The notes under the pieces were generated by a model. It saw only the letters and a program-made list of their open reading frames with translations. It ran no database searches and had not been told where the DNA came from. The position numbers and the translations under genes were made by a program. From UBA9647 sp049522195 (GTDB lineage: Bacteria; Bacteroidota; Ignavibacteria; UBA10030): 17,721 nucleotides of DNA. The stretch is from the NCBI GenBank assembly GCA_049522195.1, contig JBEKOB010000081.1, positions 1-17,721 of the forward strand, read 5' to 3'. Shown here piece after piece: positions 6,628 through 13,486 of this stretch. Numbering within the stretch: the first letter of the stretch is position 1; each line of letters begins with the position of its first letter.

Positions 6628-7494
6628 ATGACGCGTCAACCAACGGTGCCACGGAAATTCGAGTTCTATTTGAAGAAAAAGGATGAGTATAACGTCATTT
6701 TCCCCTCCGAAAAGGTGTTAAACGTCTCCCCATTGCACAAGCTCATCCCGGAGCTGATCCGGCTCTCGGCCGATCCCGAAGATGGCGATGTCTGGAACGT
6801 TGCCTTGGACCGTGATCGGTGCGGAGCAACTGACGAGATATTCTCATTCTCCAAGCGAGGCCTCCAGCGTATCGCTCAGGCCGCGGGTATCGTCTTCGAC
6901 CCAGAACACACACGCCGTACGGACGATGCTCGAAATCCACGTCGAGTTGAATACCAGGCCACAGGCTCAATTCAAAAACCGGACGGCACCTGGTACACCG
7001 TGACGCACTCAAAGGAGATTGATCTCGACGAACTGGAAAAAGAGGAGAGGGCGAAGCTCGAATCTGAGGCGCGCAAACAAAACGTGAGCGCTGATCGTGA
7101 AGCAGCAATAAACGCCGAGGAGATTGAACGGCGGCTCCGCCAGACGATGCTCATCTGGACCAAACACAAAGTCGCATTCGCCGACACCGGTGCCCACAAC
7201 CGCGTCATCCGATCGCTCCTCATCCTGAAACCCTTTTACACCAGCGAGGAACTCTCCCGGCCCTTTGTCTTGCCGCGCGTCTCGCTCAACGTTGAATTCA
7301 TGCTACAGTCTCTCGAGCTCAAAGAACACCTCTTGGAAGGAGGCCTCACGTGGATCTGGAATATCTTCGGTCCGCGACGCTACGGCATCCGTCCCGACCG
7401 GTCCTTTGTTACAGTCGAAGAACGAGAACCTCGCCCAACTGCTCGGCCCACTTCGAGCACCGCCGCGGGGGAGAAGGAAGGAGGTCCGGTATGA
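6628..7494 (+). CDS. Uncharacterised recombination-operon protein, possible ssDNA-annealing-like
   Basis: 288 residues from the ATG at 6628. I cannot assign it with certainty. Visible landmarks: FSKRGLQRIAQAAGI (~74-88), a beta-rich stretch VEYQATGSIQKPDGTWYTVTH (in two pieces around 107-127), a charged helix (~130-170), then WTKHKVAFADTGAHNRVIRSLL (177-198, read in parts) and FYTSEELSRPFVLPRV (203-218). The order 'GL..A..AGI, then DG-containing strands, then A-x-TGA-x-NR-x-IR and YT-x-EEL-x-x-PFV' is reminiscent of phage single-strand annealing proteins of the RecT/Sak/ERF kind; this is an inference from pattern, not a match. Being first in an operon with Mre11- and Rad50-like genes fits a recombination role. 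It overlaps the next gene by ATGA (7491-7494), so translation is coupled. The C-terminal tail is proline/threonine-rich and probably disordered. Confidence 0.75.
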   Translation: MTRQPTVPRKFEFYLKKKDEYNVIFPSEKVLNVSPLHKLIPELIRLSADPEDGDVWNVALDRDRCGATDEIFSFSKRGLQRIAQAAGIVFDPEHTRRTDDARNPRRVEYQATGSIQKPDGTWYTVTHSKEIDLDELEKEERAKLESEARKQNVSADREAAINAEEIERRLRQTMLIWTKHKVAFADTGAHNRVIRSLLILKPFYTSEELSRPFVLPRVSLNVEFMLQSLELKEHLLEGGLTWIWNIFGPRRYGIRPDRSFVTVEEREPRPTARPTSSTAAGEKEGGPV

Positions 7495-8720
7495 AGATCC
7501 TTCACACCGCCGATTGGCACTGGTCGGAACGTCACCTTGACAAGTGCATCCAGAGTGCAGAGTTCATCATTGAACGAATGAAAGCTCTTCGCCCCGATCT
7601 TCACGTCATCGCTGGAGACTACTGGGATCGCCGCCAGGTGCTCTCGGACTCAAGTGCCGTGTTGCCTGCAGTCGAGATCATGAAGGTCATGGCATCCATC
7701 TCACCTGTCGTGATCGTCCTGGGCAATTTTGCCCACGACGTTCCCGGGAGCCTCGGGCTTTTTAACAACCTCTATACCCGATACCCGGTTTTCGTGACCG
7801 AAGGTGCCGAGTCCATACTCCTGTATCAGTCCAAGCATGGCAAACCGGAACGCTTCGAATACTTTCCGATACCGTGGGACTCGGATGCCGATCCGAAGGA
7901 AGCCGATGCGCTCATCCACCTGATGGCCTATCCCAACAAGAGCCGCCTGCTCGCGTCAAGCCCTGATACATCGCTTGAAGAATCCAACCAGATGCTGTGC
8001 GATGCCTTGCGGAAAGTCTTTCTGGGATTTGCTGCTCTGGGCGATGGGCTCAAGTGTCCGAAGATCTTCGTCGGTCACTGCACTATAGAGGGCGCCTCAT
8101 TGTCTAACGGCCAGACGATCGTCGGTCAGGACATCAAAATCTCGAAACACGATCTTGACATGATCGGTGCGGACTACTACGCCCTCGGTCATATTCATTC
8201 AAACCAGATGATACAGTCCAATATGTGGTACTCAGGAAGCATCTACCACCACGACTATGGCGAGGCGGAAGCCAAGTATCTTAATATAGTGGAGATCACA
8301 AAAGGGACGGTCAAGGTCTCCCGCGAAGAAATCCCCACGCGGCCGATGGCATTGCATGAAATTACCTACGATGCCCGCAGCTGCACGTTCCTGGATGAGA
8401 ACACGGAAGCAGACTGGGTCGGTGCTGACCTGCGTGTACGGCTTCACATCGGCATTGAGCAGTCAAAGCTTGTGGGCGACGATGAAATCAAGAAAAACTA
8501 TCCCGGCGTGGAGACGATCAAGGTCGAACGGATCATCATCCCTGAAGAACGAATCCGCTGGGAGTACATCGCGCACGCCCGGACGCTTGGGGAACGCATC
8601 CTGGAATGGGGTAAGTCGATCGACAAGAAAATACCACCGGAAGTGTTGGAGATCGCAGCCCAGATGGAATCATCCCTTCACCATGACGCGTCCGTGGAGT
8701 CGAAAGGAGGTGCCGCATGA
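7491..8720 (+). CDS. Mre11/SbcD-like metallophosphoesterase nuclease
   Basis: 409 residues. The start is the ATG at 7491, with GGAGGT 5 nt upstream, and overlaps the previous stop by 4 nt. Phosphoesterase motifs appear in order: D8-x-H10 (HTADWHW), GDYWD (42-46), GNFAHD (78-83), GHCTIEGA (195-202) and GHIH (233-236). These bind two metal ions (usually Mn2+) in the nuclease that opens and resects DNA ends with Rad50. Motif III is usually GNHD; here two residues split Asn79 from His82, close to the GTxxHD form seen in phage-type homologues. Length is close to SbcD. It overlaps the Rad50-like gene by ATGA (8717-8720), as expected for two subunits made in step. It probably acts on cytoplasmic double-strand ends during replication or recombination of a mobile element. 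Confidence 0.9.
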   Translation: MKILHTADWHWSERHLDKCIQSAEFIIERMKALRPDLHVIAGDYWDRRQVLSDSSAVLPAVEIMKVMASISPVVIVLGNFAHDVPGSLGLFNNLYTRYPVFVTEGAESILLYQSKHGKPERFEYFPIPWDSDADPKEADALIHLMAYPNKSRLLASSPDTSLEESNQMLCDALRKVFLGFAALGDGLKCPKIFVGHCTIEGASLSNGQTIVGQDIKISKHDLDMIGADYYALGHIHSNQMIQSNMWYSGSIYHHDYGEAEAKYLNIVEITKGTVKVSREEIPTRPMALHEITYDARSCTFLDENTEADWVGADLRVRLHIGIEQSKLVGDDEIKKNYPGVETIKVERIIIPEERIRWEYIAHARTLGERILEWGKSIDKKIPPEVLEIAAQMESSLHHDASVESKGGAA

Positions 8721-11125
8721 AGCCGATCTTCCTACGTCTTCGAGGAGCAATCGGTATCCGTGATGGGCTGGGCCTTGATGAGATAGATATTAACTTTGCG
8801 ACGCTCTCATCCGGGCTTGTTGCCATCGTGGGTAAAAACGGTTCAGGAAAGACCACGATCCTTGACAACCTCCATCCCTATCTTGAGCTCCCGAGCCGGG
8901 ATGGTTCGCTGGCCAATCACTTCTTCCTTCGTGATTCCGCCCGTGAGCTACGCTTCGAGGTCAACAATGTCCGCTACTGCTCTCAGATCCTTATCGACGC
9001 CCGGACCGGCCGGGTGGAAGCATATCTCTACCGGAAAAGCGTGCCACTGAACGATGGCCGCGTTTCAACCTACAAGACCGCGATCGAGGAATTGCTCGGC
9101 TCGCCTGAAGTATTCTTCAATTCTGTGTTTGTTGCACAGGGAAGCTCCGGTGTCACGTCGCTCACCCCGTCGAAGCGCAAGGATCTCTTCTTCGATCTTC
9201 TGGGTCTTCAGATCTACGACGGCTACACGCAGTATGCTAAGGCCCATGCCGAAGAGCTGGAGACAACGCTGCTGACGAAAAAGGTCGTCATGGAGGAAAT
9301 TGAAAAGGAAGCGAGCGAGAAACCCGACATCCTGGAGGGGCTCGAGAGATCAGAGCTCGCGCTCACCGAGGTTCGCAGGGACATCAACGAGAAGGAACTC
9401 GAGCGTACGGCGAACGATCGGGAGCTGGAAACGTGCAAGACGAACGCTGAGTCGATGAAGCGCATCAAGAAGGATCGCGAATCACTCAGCGAGGAGATCG
9501 CACTGCTCGCCCAGCGGATGAGCTCGACGGAGGAGGAGTCTGAAAAAGAAACTAAGAAGCTGGCCACTGAAATGAAAGCAATCGAAAAGGAGATCGGACG
9601 GACGAACTCCATTCTCAGTCACGCAGGAGAGATTGAAGCGAAGGTCGCTGAGCTGCGTTCGCTCCGCACGGAACTGGAAGAACATCTCCGGCTCCAGAGC
9701 GCCCTGCAGAACATCAGTCAGACGCAAAGCGAACTCTTCTTGATCAACGAGCGGCAATGGAACGAGTTCCATAGAAACATCACGGCGCTGCGCCACCGTG
9801 AAGATCGCCTCGTTGCCGATGAGCGCCGGATCTTGGATATCCATGAGATGGAGAGAAAGAATCTCATGAAAGAACTCCAGGAGCTGCGCCTCGCATCGGA
9901 ACTTGTCGATCAGGTCCCTTGCCGGACGATTGACGATATCCCCACCCAGTGCAAGCTGCTCCGTCATTCGATCGAAGCCGACGAGAAAGCCTCCGTCGTC
10001 TCGCAGCGAATCACGGTCTTAGATCGTGCCGGGCTGGACATTGGACCGGAATGTGTTGCGCTCAGGAATGAGATGGAGGAGATTGCCCGGAAGCGAGCTG
10101 AGCTTGAAAGCACGCAGCCAAAGGCCTTCAATAGCGAATCCTTCGATGCCCAGAAACAAGAGCTGGGCTATGATGCCGCCAGGCATGCAGAGGTACGAGG
10201 GAACATCAAGAAACTGGAAGAAGACAAGTGGGACCGCCTGGCACAAGAACTCCTTGTTGCTCAATCGGTTTTGAAAGAGAAGAAATCAGCCGTCGAGCTA
10301 CTGCAGTCGCAGATCGATCGTCTTAAGTCTCAGCATGACGCGAACACCCGTCAACTCTCGGACGAGATCGGATCGAAAAGGGAACGACTGAACGATCTCG
10401 GTTTACTCACCCCGATGGAAACTGATGAAGGAGCCCTGCTCTGGCAGCGCAACGAGATCACCTCGGCCCTGGAATCTCTTCGCAAGCGAGAGCTCACGCT
10501 TCACGGCCAAGCCGAAGCTGCCCGATCGTCGATCGAGCGGATCGAGAAGCGGCAAAAGGAAGGCGTTTTGGTAGAGCAAGAAATCACTGTGCTGGCTCAA
10601 GCAGCCGAGCGCTGGAGGATTCTACAGCGTGCGTGCTCACGCGACGGCATCCCTGCCTTGGAGCTCGATGCTGCGGGACCAGGCATCAGCGGGATCGCCA
10701 ATGAGCTCCTTGCCTCGACCTTCGGGGCGCGATTCCAAATCAGCTTTGAGACCACGAAGCTCTCCAAGGACTCTAAGAAGCAATTGGAGACCTTCAACAT
10801 TGCGGTCTATGGTGATGCGGGAGAAAAGAGGATTGAAGACTTGAGCGGTGGCGAGCGGGTCTGGATCGAGCGAGCGATCTCAGAGGCGATCGCGATCTAT
10901 ATGTCGGACCATTCCGGCTGCCAACTCCAGACGACGTTTCAGGATGAATCCGATGGCGCGCTGGATCCGGACAATAAACAAAACTACTTCTCCTTGCTCC
11001 GGGAATCCTTCAGACTCGGACGGAGGTTCTTCACGTTCATCATCACGCAGTCACCCGAGATCTGGGAGCAGATCGAGCAGCGCATTTGCCTAACACCAGG
11101 CGTGGGTGTCGAGGTGGTTTACTAA
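8717..11125 (+). CDS. Rad50/SbcC-like SMC-family ATPase
   Basis: 802 residues, shorter than E. coli SbcC (~1050) and in the range of phage-type homologues. Walker A GKNGSGKTT is at 39-47, the ABC signature LSGGE at 709-713, and Walker B residues Asp743-Glu744 in FQDESDGALD. The strand before Walker B (QTTFQ) is more polar than usual. Residues ~170-640 are charged, heptad-rich coiled coil. The exact midpoint of the chain holds Cys402 and Cys412 (PCRTIDDIPTQC), a metal-hook candidate at the coil apex with C-x9-C spacing instead of the classical C-x2-C. Partner of the Mre11-like subunit encoded just upstream; GGAGG precedes its ATG within that gene. No frameshift or truncation is seen. Confidence 0.9.
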   Translation: MKPIFLRLRGAIGIRDGLGLDEIDINFATLSSGLVAIVGKNGSGKTTILDNLHPYLELPSRDGSLANHFFLRDSARELRFEVNNVRYCSQILIDARTGRVEAYLYRKSVPLNDGRVSTYKTAIEELLGSPEVFFNSVFVAQGSSGVTSLTPSKRKDLFFDLLGLQIYDGYTQYAKAHAEELETTLLTKKVVMEEIEKEASEKPDILEGLERSELALTEVRRDINEKELERTANDRELETCKTNAESMKRIKKDRESLSEEIALLAQRMSSTEEESEKETKKLATEMKAIEKEIGRTNSILSHAGEIEAKVAELRSLRTELEEHLRLQSALQNISQTQSELFLINERQWNEFHRNITALRHREDRLVADERRILDIHEMERKNLMKELQELRLASELVDQVPCRTIDDIPTQCKLLRHSIEADEKASVVSQRITVLDRAGLDIGPECVALRNEMEEIARKRAELESTQPKAFNSESFDAQKQELGYDAARHAEVRGNIKKLEEDKWDRLAQELLVAQSVLKEKKSAVELLQSQIDRLKSQHDANTRQLSDEIGSKRERLNDLGLLTPMETDEGALLWQRNEITSALESLRKRELTLHGQAEAARSSIERIEKRQKEGVLVEQEITVLAQAAERWRILQRACSRDGIPALELDAAGPGISGIANELLASTFGARFQISFETTKLSKDSKKQLETFNIAVYGDAGEKRIEDLSGGERVWIERAISEAIAIYMSDHSGCQLQTTFQDESDGALDPDNKQNYFSLLRESFRLGRRFFTFIITQSPEIWEQIEQRICLTPGVGVEVVY

Positions 11126-11159
11126 AAGCAAATCTCTATAATAGACGACGAAAACGACA

Positions 11160-11549
11160 ATGACAAAAGACATTGTTCTCATTGAACGATTGCTTGAGCT
11201 TCAGCGCCAGTACGGATTGTATCGATTCAAGTGTGCACTCAAGGATCTCAACCGACGCCGACTGGAAATCGACGGCCGGGAAAAGCGGAAACGGTTTCCC
11301 TGGTCAAAGTATCAAGCTCTCTACCGGTCTCAAAAGGGAATCTGTCGCGTCTGCCGGGAGCTTATGCCGCTGCTACGCGGTGAGGTGGAAATTGATCACA
11401 GAGATCCCAACCGGCAGGAGGGGTTCAACGATGATGACAATCTGCAGCTGACGCATCGCAAGTGCAATCGGAAGAAATCATCCCGCTCGGTCTATCAACA
11501 AGCGAAAAAGAGTAGTAGGAACATCGTAGAACTTCTAGGTGGGTCGTGA
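11160..11549 (+). CDS. HNH endonuclease
   Basis: 129 residues. The C-terminal half is a zinc-ribbon HNH domain: Cys62-x2-Cys65 (GICRVCREL), His80 in EIDHRDP, Asn94 in DDDNLQL, His99 and Cys102 in THRKCNRKK. The first His is the expected general base and the Cys residues hold structural zinc. The basic N-terminus (LNRRRLEIDGREKRKR) probably contacts DNA. Only 34 bp separate it from the Rad50-like gene, so it is probably the operon's last gene, though TATAAT at 11137-11142 could add a local promoter. The ATG at 11160 is the first in frame after stops at 11139 and 11142; no clear Shine-Dalgarno. HNH genes at this place in phages are often packaging or homing nucleases, so its link to the Mre11/Rad50 pair is uncertain. 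Confidence 0.85.
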   Translation: MTKDIVLIERLLELQRQYGLYRFKCALKDLNRRRLEIDGREKRKRFPWSKYQALYRSQKGICRVCRELMPLLRGEVEIDHRDPNRQEGFNDDDNLQLTHRKCNRKKSSRSVYQQAKKSSRNIVELLGGS

Positions 11550-11550
11550 C

Positions 11551-11760
11551 CAATTTGTACATCAAACTCGCGGCTGATGAGTATTCATCTCTAAGGTACC
11601 AGTTTGGCACCATAGCGCGAGGCCAGCGCTGCAAGTATCTATCCTATGTTTCTACAGAACAAGGGATGCAACGCTCTCTCTCGGCTCCAAGCAAGCGTCA
11701 TGCATCTGAAGAACATGGGGTTTGAATCGGATACAAAAGCTTCCATATCGAGTTCACGGA
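11551..11760 (+). pseudogene. Decayed ORF6N-domain gene fragment
   Basis: From 11549 to a stop at 11723-11725 the frame reads KLAADEYSSLRYQFGTIARG followed by KYLSYVSTEQG. This matches the ORF6N domain pattern (xLTxEEYxxLRxQFxT...KYLPYxFTEQG) known from phage and Bacteroidota accessory genes. After TEQG the expected hydrophobic continuation is lost in this frame; the next frame gives NALSRLQASVMHLKN, roughly in the right place, so a frameshift is likely. The N-terminal part (RGxxVMLDxDLAELY) is missing. It starts right after the HNH stop codon, marking a junction between the recombination operon and the toxin-antitoxin patchwork. Confidence 0.65.
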
Positions 11761-12061
11761 TTGGATGATACGGTATGCAATCCTAATCAAGAGGGGACGG
11801 ATACGCAAGGAGATTCGATTTGCCCGGAAAGAAGCAAATTGAATCTATCAACAATCAGGATTATTTCGACATGAGAGGAACCCGCAAATCCCAGGGTGGC
11901 GACGTTGAATTCAACGTGGCCACAAGATGACGAGATTACGCCGTCTTGCGGACTCCTCGCAATCAGTCACTGGCCGCCGTTCGCACAGTATCCTTCATCA
12001 TCCGATATTCGGCGTCGAATTGATGAACGAGAACGCAGCTACACCAAGGAACGAAACGGCG
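11726..12061. other. Region without a gene; one palindrome and an inverted piece of repeat R2
   Basis: No gene is supported. ACGTTGAATTCAACGT at 11902-11917 is a perfect 16-bp palindrome. Bases 11871-11899 (ATGAGAGGAAC...CAGGGTGG) resemble the right end of repeat R2 (12827-12916 and 13784-13875) in reverse orientation, with an 11-bp exact core. This is probably debris from earlier rearrangements. Confidence 0.4.
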
Positions 12062-12217
12062 GACTTGATCGGGAAGACTGCATCGGGCGCTCCTTCTTGA
12101 CTCTGTATTGCAAATGTCTTACATTTTGCCAGGAGAAAGGATGATGCCGATGGCCAAAACAGCGATGATAAATGCCCGGATTGAACCGAAGCTCAAGAAG
12201 GAAGTCGAAGGAATCCT
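12062..12217 (+). repeat. Repeat R1, left copy (DinJ promoter and gene start)
   Basis: Bases 12086-12217 are identical over 132 bp to 13162-13293, offset 1076 bp; 12062-12085 match less well (18 of 24). The repeat carries a promoter, operator-like dyad, ribosome binding site and the first 26 codons of the DinJ-type antitoxin. It breaks off inside codon 26 and is followed by unrelated sequence leading to hicB. Confidence 0.95.
12097..12125 (+). promoter_or_regulatory. Copied DinJ-type promoter now upstream of hicBA
   Basis: TTGACT (12097-12102), 17-bp spacer, TACATT (12120-12125), identical to the promoter at 13173-13201. The near-dyad GCAAATGT-CTT-ACATTTTGC spans spacer and -10 and is a plausible antitoxin operator. 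The first complete genes downstream are hicB and hicA, starting ~210 bp further on. Confidence 0.65.
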
Positions 12218-12227
12218 AAGTTCTTGA
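12141..12227 (+). pseudogene. Truncated DinJ/RelB-type antitoxin start
   Basis: ATG at 12141 (or 12144), after AGGAG, reads MMPMAKTAMINARIEP and on to codon 26 exactly as the intact antitoxin at 13217, then runs into foreign sequence and stops at 12225-12227 after 28 codons. The ribbon-helix-helix DNA-binding strand is present but its second helix and the toxin-binding tail are missing. If translated it would be a short leader peptide ahead of hicB. Confidence 0.85.
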
Positions 12228-12337
12228 ATCTCGACAGGCGAGCGATATCCGATGTTTGTTGCTCCGCTCTAACGCCGGTATTGGCAAATGATTGGAATTA
12301 TGGATATCTTCCTTCAGAGAAGAAAGGAGAAAGCACT

Positions 12338-12544
12338 ATGAGGCAGGTGGTTCTTTATCCGGGGGAGGATGGATTCTGGGTGGCCGAGTGTCCGAGCCTT
12401 CCTGGATGTATAAGCCAGGGTGAGACGAGAGAGAAAGCAATAGCCAATATCCGCGAAGCGATCGAGGCGTATATTGCAGTCCTCCAAGACGATCGTCTAC
12501 CTGTTCCCCCGGAGAAATTTGAAGCACTGCTTTTGGCCGTATGA
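12338..12544 (+). CDS. hicB: HicB-family antitoxin
   Basis: 68 residues, ATG at 12338 after AAGGAGA with a 7-nt gap. It has the typical HicB fold markers: VVLYPGEDGFWVAECPSLPG, then ISQGETREKAIANIREAIE, a partial RNase H-like fold. It is the short form with no C-terminal DNA-binding domain, so autoregulation by this protein alone is doubtful. It neutralises HicA by binding it. Antitoxin comes first here and overlaps hicA by ATGA (12541-12544). An own promoter is not clear; the copied promoter at 12097-12125 may drive it. Confidence 0.92.
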   Translation: MRQVVLYPGEDGFWVAECPSLPGCISQGETREKAIANIREAIEAYIAVLQDDRLPVPPEKFEALLLAV

Positions 12545-12762
12545 GTACTCTCCCTGTTGTCTCTGGCCGGGAATGCGCGAACGCGCTCTCCAAAGTTGGC
12601 TTCCAACTTCTCCGACAGCATGGCAGCCACCTCGTCCTTCGCAGGAATACCCCTTTCGCTCAATTGGTTGTTCCCGAACACAAAGTCCTTGACCGTGGTA
12701 CGCTCAGAGCCATCATCCGACAAGCGGATCTCACTGTTGAAGAGTTCGTGAAGCTCTTGTGA
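12541..12762 (+). CDS. hicA: HicA-family mRNA interferase toxin
   Basis: 73 residues. It has the dsRNA-binding-like HicA fold: SGRECANALSKVGFQLLRQH, then GSHLVLRR with the catalytic His30, and the C-terminal KVLDRGTLRAIIRQADLTVE. HicA cleaves mRNA without needing the ribosome and is held inactive by HicB. All core elements are present, so the toxin looks intact. A repeat (R2) begins 65 bp after the stop. Confidence 0.93.
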   Translation: MSTLPVVSGRECANALSKVGFQLLRQHGSHLVLRRNTPFAQLVVPEHKVLDRGTLRAIIRQADLTVEEFVKLL

Positions 12763-12826
12763 GTTGAGCCGGCATACTGAAATTGGCATCCTGGGATCGG
12801 ACAAGAACCTCGAACTGCCGAGAAAT

Positions 12827-12916
12827 GCACTTCGCGTGACTTGTACGACGCCATGCGATCCTCTTGAATAGCCCCTTCTCAATTGTTTCGCGTTTCCCCT
12901 GGTGATTTCCTCTCAT
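12827..12916. repeat. Repeat R2, copy downstream of hicA
   Basis: GCACTTCGCGTGACTTGTAC through TTTCCTCTCAT aligns end to end with 13784-13875, with small insertions and about three quarters of bases equal by eye. Both copies lie shortly after the toxin gene of a TA pair and in the same orientation. Read on the minus strand both encode related short frames (GLFKR...HAKC and GLSKR...HAKC), so R2 may derive from a coding sequence. Confidence 0.75.
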
Positions 12917-13113
12917 TTCCGACGTTTACCCATCGTGTCATCCGCTTCCACATTGAAAAAGTTTTTGAAAGGGATTTGTCATACCGATTTTCCTTTGACT
13001 GCATCTGACAGTTCCCTGTGGCTCATGGATCTCAGATTAGCCACCTTCTGTGCGACCTTGGCTATCGATTCTCTATCTTTGAAAAGGGGTTTTTGAGCAG
13101 CTTGCTTGGCCAT
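12913..13113 (-). pseudogene. Small minus-strand gene interrupted by in-frame TGA
   Basis: From ATG at 13113 the minus strand reads 44 codons (MAKQAAQKPLFKDRESIAKV..., ending AVKGKSV), then TGA at 12981-12979, then 21 more codons in the same frame (QIPFKNFFNVEADDTMGKRRK in two parts) and a second TGA at 12915-12913. Both halves have a natural charged, amphipathic composition, so this looks like one ~66-residue gene with a nonsense mutation (CGA to TGA is one step). No Shine-Dalgarno is seen before 13113. The family is not recognised; the size and place between two TA pairs suggest an orphan antitoxin-like protein, without proof. Confidence 0.35.
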
Positions 13114-13137
13114 TTGTGAGCCGAACGTGGAGGCTTT

Positions 13138-13293
13138 GACTTGAGGGAGAAGACTGTGTCAGGCGCTCCTTCTTGACTCTGTATTGCAAATGTCTTACAT
13201 TTTGCCAGGAGAAAGGATGATGCCGATGGCCAAAACAGCGATGATAAATGCCCGGATTGAACCGAAGCTCAAGAAGGAAGTCGAAGGAATCCT
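13138..13293 (+). repeat. Repeat R1, right copy (intact locus)
   Basis: Partner of 12062-12217; identical over 13162-13293. Here the repeat runs on into the complete antitoxin gene, so this is probably the source copy or the better preserved one. Confidence 0.95.
13173..13201 (+). promoter_or_regulatory. Promoter and operator-like dyad of dinJ-yafQ
   Basis: TTGACT (13173-13178), 17-bp spacer, TACATT (13196-13201); the ATG at 13217 follows. GCAAATGT-CTT-ACATTTTGC (13186-13205, one extra T in the right arm) overlaps spacer and -10, where RelB/DinJ-type antitoxins usually bind to repress their own operon. Confidence 0.7.
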
Positions 13294-13486
13294 CCAGCGG
13301 TTGGGACTGAACACCACACAGGCTGTGAGCTTGTATTTCCGGCACATCAAGAACTACCGGGGGTTGCCCTTTGAGGTGAAGCTTCCTAATACTGCCACGC
13401 GGCGTGCAATTGAGGCGGCGCGAAAGGGAAAGGTGCGACGGTTCCACTCCGCAAGTGAGCTTGCGGAGGAGCTTGAGCGTTCGTGA
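13217..13486 (+). CDS. dinJ: RelB/DinJ-family antitoxin
   Basis: 89 residues from ATG 13217 (88 from the ATG at 13220, which has 8-nt spacing from AGGAG at 13207-13211; 13226 is also possible). The N-terminal ribbon-helix-helix, TAMINARIEPKLKKEVEGIL, then TTQAVSLYFRHI, binds operator DNA as a dimer; the C-terminal half (EAARKGKVRRFHSASELAEE) would wrap the toxin. It overlaps the toxin gene by 4 nt (GTGA, 13483-13486). Its first 26 codons are duplicated at 12141. Confidence 0.93.
   Translation: MMPMAKTAMINARIEPKLKKEVEGILQRLGLNTTQAVSLYFRHIKNYRGLPFEVKLPNTATRRAIEAARKGKVRRFHSASELAEELERS

Noticed and set aside
12355..12882. Minus-strand open frame across hicB and hicA
   Set aside because: It is antisense to two well-supported overlapping TA genes and has no ribosome binding site or family match.
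12731..12916. Minus-strand frame of 61 codons starting with ATGA overlap after the small broken gene
   Set aside because: It runs into the 3' end of hicA antisense. The related frame in the other R2 copy has a stop after a few codons, so I treat it as part of repeat R2, not a gene.
12763..13161. Integron attC-like site or cassette array as an explanation for the two TA modules
   Set aside because: GTTGAGC at 12763 fits the GTTRRRY core by chance, but no matching left core or folded attC arms are found, and no integrase is in the window.
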